DNA of 55,780 nucleotides from Cryobacterium sp. (lineage in GTDB: Bacteria > Actinomycetota > Actinomycetes > Actinomycetales > Microbacteriaceae). The position numbers and the translations under genes are program-made. This document shows positions 50,844 through 55,780 of this stretch, piece after piece. The notes below the pieces were generated by a model. The model was not told where the DNA came from and ran no database searches. It was given only the letters and a program-made list of their open reading frames with translations. Location of the stretch: assembly GCF_026786305.1 (NCBI RefSeq), contig NZ_JAJAYI010000068.1, positions 1-55,780 on the forward strand. Direction: 5' to 3'. Within the stretch, counting starts at the first letter, position 1. The number at the start of each line of letters is the position of its first letter.

Positions 50844-53800
50844 TTGTACCCCAAGAGCCGTAACGCCCCGAATGGTGACGAGACCACGACCGGCGCGGCC
50901 ATCGTGCCGTCCCCGAACTTTCCCGACCTCGAAGCCGAGGTGCTCGCGTTCTGGAAGAGTGATGAAACCTTCCAGGCCTCAATCGACTCGCGCGACGGTG
51001 CCGAGGAGTGGACTTTCTACGACGGGCCGCCCTTCGCCAATGGCCTTCCGCACTACGGCCACCTGCTCACCGGCTACGCCAAAGACCTGTTCCCGCGCTT
51101 TCAGACCATGCGCGGCAAGCAGGTGCACCGCCGTTTCGGCTGGGACACCCACGGCCTGCCCGCCGAGCTCGAAGCGGAGCGCAAGCTCGGCATCACCGAC
51201 AAGAGCCAGATCGAAGAGATGGGCCTGGCCGCGTTCAACGCCGTCGCCCGCGAGTCGGTGCTCGAGTACACCAAGGACTGGGAAGAGTACGTCACCCGCC
51301 AGGCCCGCTGGGTTGACTTCGAGAACGACTACAAGACCCTCGACATCACCTTCATGGAATCGGTGATCTGGGCGTTCAAGCAGCTGCACACCAAGGGCCT
51401 CGCGTATGAGGGGTACCGGGTGCTGCCGTACTGCTGGCGCGACCAGACCCCGCTCTCCAACCATGAACTACGTATGGACGACGACGTCTACAAGATGCGC
51501 CAGGACCAGACCGTCACGGTCACCTTTCCGCTGATCGGTGCCAAGGCCGAAGCGCTCGGTCTCACCGCGGTGCGCGCCCTGGCCTGGACCACGACCCCGT
51601 GGACCCTTCCGACGAACTTCGCACTCGCCGTGGGCCCTGAAATCGTCTACGCCGTCGTGCCGGCCGGGCCGAACGGCACGCCCGATGCCGAGGTACTCAG
51701 GGAAGGGGCCGACGTCTCCGCCGAGGTGCTTGGCGCGGAATACCTCATCGCAATCGACCTGGTCGGCAACTATGCCACGGATCTGGGCTATGACGCGGCG
51801 GCCGACGCCACCGCATCCGTTTCCCGCACCGTGCTCGGCAGCGAGTTGGAGGGCGTCAGCTACGACCGCCTGTTCGATTACTACGCCGACGAATCGGTCT
51901 GGGGCACCCAGAACGCCTGGCGCATCCTTGTGGCCGACTACGTCACCACGAGCGACGGTACCGGCATCGTGCACCAGGCTCCCGCCTACGGCGAGGAGGA
52001 CCAGAAGATCGGGGAGGCCGCCGGAATCCCCGTCATCCTCTCGCTCGACGATGGCGGAAAGTTTCTCAGCGACATTCCCGAAGTGGCCGGCCAGCTCTGG
52101 AGCGAGGCCAACAAGCCGCTCACCGCGCTGCTGAAAGCCAACGGCCGCCTCATCCGCCAGGCCAGCTACGAGCACTCCTACCCGCACTGCTGGCGCTGCC
52201 GCAACCCGCTCATCTATAAAGCCGTCTCGAGCTGGTTCGTGCGCGTCACCGAATTTCGCCCGCGGATGGTCGAGCTCAACCAGGAGGTGAACTGGGTTCC
52301 CGAAAACGTGAAAGACGGCCAGTTCGGTAAGTGGATCGGCAACGCCCGCGACTGGTCGATCAGCCGCAACCGCTACTGGGGCTCGCCCATCCCGGTCTGG
52401 AAGAGCGACAACGCCGACTATCCCCGAACGGATGTCTACGGCTCGCTCGACGAGATCGAGGCCGACTTCGGCGTGCGCCCCACCGACCTGCACCGCCCCT
52501 TCATCGACGAGCTCACCCGCCCCAACCCCGACGACCCCACCGGCCAGTCGACGATGCGCCGCATCACCGACGTGCTCGACGTCTGGTTCGACTCCGGCTC
52601 GATGCCGTTCGCCCAGGTGCACTATCCCTTCGAAAACCGGGAATGGTTCGAAGCGCATAACCCGGCCGACTTCATCGTCGAGTACATCGGGCAGACCCGT
52701 GGCTGGTTCTACCTGCTGCACGTGCTCTCCACCGCCCTGTTCGACCGGCCGGCTTTCAAGAACGTGGTCAGCCACGGCATCGTGCTCGGTAACGACGGCC
52801 AGAAGATGAGCAAGTCGCTGCGCAACTACCCCGACGTCAGCGAGGTCTTCGACCGCGACGGCGCCGACGCCATGCGCTGGTTTTTGATGAGCTCGCCGGT
52901 GCTGCGCGGCGGCAACCTCGTCGTCACGGAGGAGGGCATTCGTGAGGGCGCCCGCCAGGTCATGCTGCCGCTATGGAGCACCTGGTATTTCTTCTCGCTC
53001 TACGCGAACGCGTCTGGGCCGAACGGTGAAAGTAGCGCGGGCTACGACGCCACCTGGCGCACCGATTCCACCGACGTGCTCGACCTCTACCTGCTCGCCA
53101 AGACCCGCGACCTGATCGTCGGCGTCACGGCCGACCTCGAAGCCCTTGACAGCACGGTCGCCGCCGCGCGCCTGCGTGACTTCGCCGACGTACTCACCAA
53201 CTGGTATGTGCGCCGGTCCCGCGACCGGTTCTGGGGTGGCGCTGCCGACGGAGCCACCGCCCACGAAGCCTTCGACACCCTCTACACCGTTCTTGAAACC
53301 GTCTGCCGGGTCACCGCTCCGCTGCTGCCGCTTGTCACCGAGCGCATCTGGCAGGGCCTCACCGGCGGCCGCAGCGTGCACCTCGAAGACTGGCCCGATG
53401 CCACCCTGTTTCCCGCCGACGAGGTACTCGTCACCGCGATGGACCAAGTGCGCCTGATCAGCTCCACCGTGCTGTCGCTCCGCAAGCAGGCCGGCCTGCG
53501 GGTGCGCCTTCCGCTGACCAACCTCACCGTCGTTACGGGCAACACCGCCGAACTTGACGCGTTTGTCGGCATTTTGCGCGACGAACTCAACGTGAAAACG
53601 GTCACCCTGATCGAGCTCGAAGATGACAGCGCCGCCGCCTACGGGGTCACGAGCAAGCTCGTCGTCAACGCCCGCGCCGCCGGACCGCGTCTCGGCAAGC
53701 AGGTACAGCAGGTCATCAAAGCCGCTCGTGTCGGCGACTGGAGCGAGACCGACGGCCGTGTCACGGCGGGCGGGATCGCGCTTGAGCCGAACGAGTACGA

Positions 53801-54260
53801 GCTGACCCTCGAGGCGAACAGCTCGGTCGAAGACGGGGCCGCAGCGCTCGCCCTACTGCCCGGCGGCGGTTTCGCGCTTCTCGCGACGCGCACCACGCCC
53901 GAGCTCGAGGCCGAGGGCTTCGCCCGCGACCTCATTCGGGCCGTACAGGACACCCGCAAGTCGGCCGGTTTTCACGTGAGCGACCGCATCCGTCTCGATG
54001 TGGTGTTTCAGAACGAAGCGGATGCCGACTCTTTCGACCTCGCCGGCGGGGTCGATGTGGCCGCCGAAACCCTCGCCACGAACTTTTCCACCCACCGCCC
54101 GTCGACCGGGGAATTTTATGCCGAGTTGCCGTCGGAGTGGTTGGAAGCCCGAGTCGGCGCTCCCGTCGAACACTACGTGCGGTTCGAAGCCGACCACTAT
54201 GTCAATCTGGGCGCCGTCATCGTGGCCGTCGCACGCGTGAACGGAGCCATCCTTGTCTGA
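50844..54260 (+). CDS. ileS: Isoleucine-tRNA ligase (eukaryote-like type)
   Basis: Charges tRNA-Ile and edits valine. The 1138-aa product has HYGH as the HIGH motif ([15 protein letters not shown]), [15 protein letters not shown], the CP1 editing domain ([19 protein letters not shown]), the [11 protein letters not shown] loop that marks the type 2 branch (generally less sensitive to mupirocin), [11 protein letters not shown], and a long C-terminal domain. It starts at TTG 50844, which lies 7 bases after AGGAG at the end of the T-box leader; the frame upstream runs through the riboswitch and is not translated. Its last 8 bases overlap the folC start, so the two are coupled. Confidence 0.95.
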   Translation: MYPKSRNAPNGDETTTGAAIVPSPNFPDLEAEVLAFWKSDETFQASIDSRDGAEEWTFYDGPPFANGLPHYGHLLTGYAKDLFPRFQTMRGKQVHRRFGWDTHGLPAELEAERKLGITDKSQIEEMGLAAFNAVARESVLEYTKDWEEYVTRQARWVDFENDYKTLDITFMESVIWAFKQLHTKGLAYEGYRVLPYCWRDQTPLSNHELRMDDDVYKMRQDQTVTVTFPLIGAKAEALGLTAVRALAWTTTPWTLPTNFALAVGPEIVYAVVPAGPNGTPDAEVLREGADVSAEVLGAEYLIAIDLVGNYATDLGYDAAADATASVSRTVLGSELEGVSYDRLFDYYADESVWGTQNAWRILVADYVTTSDGTGIVHQAPAYGEEDQKIGEAAGIPVILSLDDGGKFLSDIPEVAGQLWSEANKPLTALLKANGRLIRQASYEHSYPHCWRCRNPLIYKAVSSWFVRVTEFRPRMVELNQEVNWVPENVKDGQFGKWIGNARDWSISRNRYWGSPIPVWKSDNADYPRTDVYGSLDEIEADFGVRPTDLHRPFIDELTRPNPDDPTGQSTMRRITDVLDVWFDSGSMPFAQVHYPFENREWFEAHNPADFIVEYIGQTRGWFYLLHVLSTALFDRPAFKNVVSHGIVLGNDGQKMSKSLRNYPDVSEVFDRDGADAMRWFLMSSPVLRGGNLVVTEEGIREGARQVMLPLWSTWYFFSLYANASGPNGESSAGYDATWRTDSTDVLDLYLLAKTRDLIVGVTADLEALDSTVAAARLRDFADVLTNWYVRRSRDRFWGGAADGATAHEAFDTLYTVLETVCRVTAPLLPLVTERIWQGLTGGRSVHLEDWPDATLFPADEVLVTAMDQVRLISSTVLSLRKQAGLRVRLPLTNLTVVTGNTAELDAFVGILRDELNVKTVTLIELEDDSAAAYGVTSKLVVNARAAGPRLGKQVQQVIKAARVGDWSETDGRVTAGGIALEPNEYELTLEANSSVEDGAAALALLPGGGFALLATRTTPELEAEGFARDLIRAVQDTRKSAGFHVSDRIRLDVVFQNEADADSFDLAGGVDVAAETLATNFSTHRPSTGEFYAELPSEWLEARVGAPVEHYVRFEADHYVNLGAVIVAVARVNGAILV

Positions 54261-55716
54261 GAACGACACCCCCGAAGCACAGAATAACGACGCCGACAGC
54301 GCCGACTGGAAGAACATCACCGGGCGCGGCGACGACGAGGAGCCGATGAACCAGCCGGCCCCGCTGGACGCTTTCCGCGAGGCCGGCGATGCCGTCTTCG
54401 CCGAGCTGATGCAGCGGGTGGGGGAGGCTCAGCCGCAACCGCGCCTCGCGCCGACCCGCCGCGCCCTCGACTTTCTCGGTGACCCGCAGAACTCGTATCC
54501 GATCATTCACCTGACCGGCACCAACGGCAAGACCAGCACGAGCCGCATGGTGGAGAGCATCGTGCGGGCCTACGGGTTGCGCACCGGCCTGCTGACCAGC
54601 CCGCACCTGGTGCGATTGAACGAGCGCATCGTCATTGACGGCGAGCCGATCAGCGACCAGATCCTCGCCGCCAACTGGGCCGACATCCAGCCCTACCTGC
54701 AGCTCGTCGACACCGAACTCGAAGCAGCCGGCGACGTGCCGCTGACCTTCTTCGAAGCGCTCACCGTGCTCGCCTTCGCGTGCTTCGCCGACGCGCCGGT
54801 CGATGTTGCCGTGGTCGAGGTCGGTATGGGCGGCGAGTGGGATTCCACCAACGTCGCCGACGGGCAGGTTGCCGTGTTCACGCCGATCGCGCTCGACCAC
54901 ACGCAGCGCCTCGGCAATACCGTCGCCGAAATTGCGCGCACCAAGAGCGGCATCATCAAGCCGGCGGCATCCGTCGTCTCTGCAGCCCAGAGCCCTGAGG
55001 TTCAGGCTGAACTCGATCGTGCCGCCGAACTGAGCGAGTCCACCCTCGCGCGCGAGAACGAGGGCTTCGAACTGCTCTCGAGCACCGTCGCCGTCGGCGG
55101 CCAGGTCATCTCGGTGCGCGGTCTCGCCGGCACCTACAACGAGCTGTTCCTGCCGCTCTACGGCACCCACCAGGCCCACAATGCCGCGGTCGCCATTGCC
55201 GCCGTCGAATCGTTCCTCGGTGCGGGCAGCCAGGCGCTGGTCGGTGACCTCCTCGCCGAAGGCCTCGGCACCACAACCTCGCCCGGTCGCCTGCAGCTCG
55301 TCGGCATCGAACCGACCGTTCTCGTGGACGCCGCGCACAACCCGCACGGCGCCACGGCCCTCGCCGCCGCGCTCGAGGCTTACTTCGACTTCACTGAAAT
55401 CGCCGTGGTCATCGGAATCCTCGCTGATAAGGACGCGCAGGGCATCGTCTCGGCCCTCACGACCCAGGTCGACCGGTTCTACGTGACCGAGCCGCACTCC
55501 GAACGTGCCGTGCGCGTGGACGACCTCGCCGACAACATCGCCGAGTGGACCAACCACCAAGCCATTTTTCGCTTCGACGATGTGGCCGCGGCCCTCGACA
55601 GCGCCCGCGAGTGGGCCGCCGAGGCGCCCAGGCGCGCCGTGCTCGTCACCGGGTCAATCGTGCTCGTCGGCGAAGCGATCACCCTCGCCGCCGCCGGCGA
55701 ATGGATGGAGAAATGA
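54253..55716 (+). CDS. folC: Folylpolyglutamate synthase / dihydrofolate synthase
   Basis: Adds glutamate to dihydropteroate and to folates. The 487-aa product has an acidic, Asn/Asp-rich N-terminal tail of about 45 residues, then the Mur-ligase-like ATPase: P-loop [14 protein letters not shown], the folate-binding [54 protein letters not shown], and [13 protein letters not shown] in the C-terminal domain. I take TTG 54253, overlapping ileS; the ATG at 54346 inside the acidic tail is an alternative. Its TGA overlaps the next ATG. Confidence 0.93.
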   Translation: MSENDTPEAQNNDADSADWKNITGRGDDEEPMNQPAPLDAFREAGDAVFAELMQRVGEAQPQPRLAPTRRALDFLGDPQNSYPIIHLTGTNGKTSTSRMVESIVRAYGLRTGLLTSPHLVRLNERIVIDGEPISDQILAANWADIQPYLQLVDTELEAAGDVPLTFFEALTVLAFACFADAPVDVAVVEVGMGGEWDSTNVADGQVAVFTPIALDHTQRLGNTVAEIARTKSGIIKPAASVVSAAQSPEVQAELDRAAELSESTLARENEGFELLSSTVAVGGQVISVRGLAGTYNELFLPLYGTHQAHNAAVAIAAVESFLGAGSQALVGDLLAEGLGTTTSPGRLQLVGIEPTVLVDAAHNPHGATALAAALEAYFDFTEIAVVIGILADKDAQGIVSALTTQVDRFYVTEPHSERAVRVDDLADNIAEWTNHQAIFRFDDVAAALDSAREWAAEAPRRAVLVTGSIVLVGEAITLAAAGEWMEK

Positions 55717-55780
55717 GCCTCGCTGCTGACGGTGCAACCCCTGATGACACCGGCGCTGAAAACACTGGCGCTGAAAACAC
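55713..55780 (+). CDS. Start of a further gene, cut by the window end
   Basis: ATG 55713 overlaps the folC stop (ATGA). The 22 codons visible read [22 protein letters not shown] with a repeated 15-base unit (ACYGGCGCTGAAAAC). In related genomes I recall folC being followed by a DUF4233 membrane protein; only the disordered N-terminus is visible here, so this cannot be confirmed. Confidence 0.6.
   Translation, partial: MSLAADGATPDDTGAENTGAEN

Overview
The window is high-GC chromosomal DNA from an actinobacterium, most likely a Microbacteriaceae-type organism. This is inferred from codon use, a mycothiol-type oxidoreductase, paired clpP1/clpP2, an unlinked multidomain IleRS behind an actinobacterial T-box, and the overall gene order. 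From memory, the order ssb-like, ettA, thioesterase, glbO, pepN, Rv2466c-like, rpiB, nei, tig, clpP1, clpP2, clpX, valS, folC matches the order of the same families in the Mycobacterium tuberculosis Rv2478c-Rv2447c region. Most of the window is therefore old vertical backbone with lineage-specific insertions and several decayed genes.

Layout. 1-1366: probable edge of an integrated element, with a phage-like charged ORF truncated at the window start, a gene-poor stretch, and the 3' end of a tRNA-Arg with no 5' half, which is the classic footprint of tRNA-targeted integration. 1528-10382: nadE, two hypotheticals, msrA, an SSB-like gene, a lipoprotein, ettA, a hotdog thioesterase, a Rieske lipoprotein, a dead ECF sigma/anti-sigma pair and tesB. 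10451-17087: a PucR regulator divergent from gabT-gabD-amine oxidase, a putrescine/GABA catabolic unit. 17088-24692: remnant of a P-type ATPase, truncated haemoglobin, MscS channel, aminopeptidase N, a DUF2332 protein and a stand-alone AAA ATPase. 24997-28285: an unusual zinc-ribbon SDR protein and an MHS-type MFS transporter. 28449-32240: mycothiol oxidoreductase-like protein, rpiB, Fpg/Nei glycosylase and a lipoprotein multicopper oxidase. 32316-36980: tRNA-Gly, tRNA-Pro and the protein quality-control block tig-clpP1-clpP2-clpX. 37143-45139: BenE-type transporter, membrane protein, M3 peptidase, an internally deleted methyltransferase, and the valS-GNAT-hypothetical operon. 45266-50386: a four-gene dipeptide/nickel-type ABC importer operon with translational overlaps and a fused double ATPase. 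50602-55780: ileS controlled by an ultrashort-stem T-box, folC, and the start of one more gene.

No CRISPR array, insertion sequence, rRNA operon or obvious defence island is visible. The most notable items are: an ECF sigma pseudogene whose two premature stops both fall at expected Trp codons; an SDR-like protein with a Cys4 ribbon and Thr in place of the catalytic Tyr; a Rv2466c-like protein with CPWA instead of CPWC; the T-box with a visible Ile specifier codon; three further gene relics (anti-sigma factor, P-type ATPase, methyltransferase); and an apparent excess of the octamer GCGGATGC on both strands.
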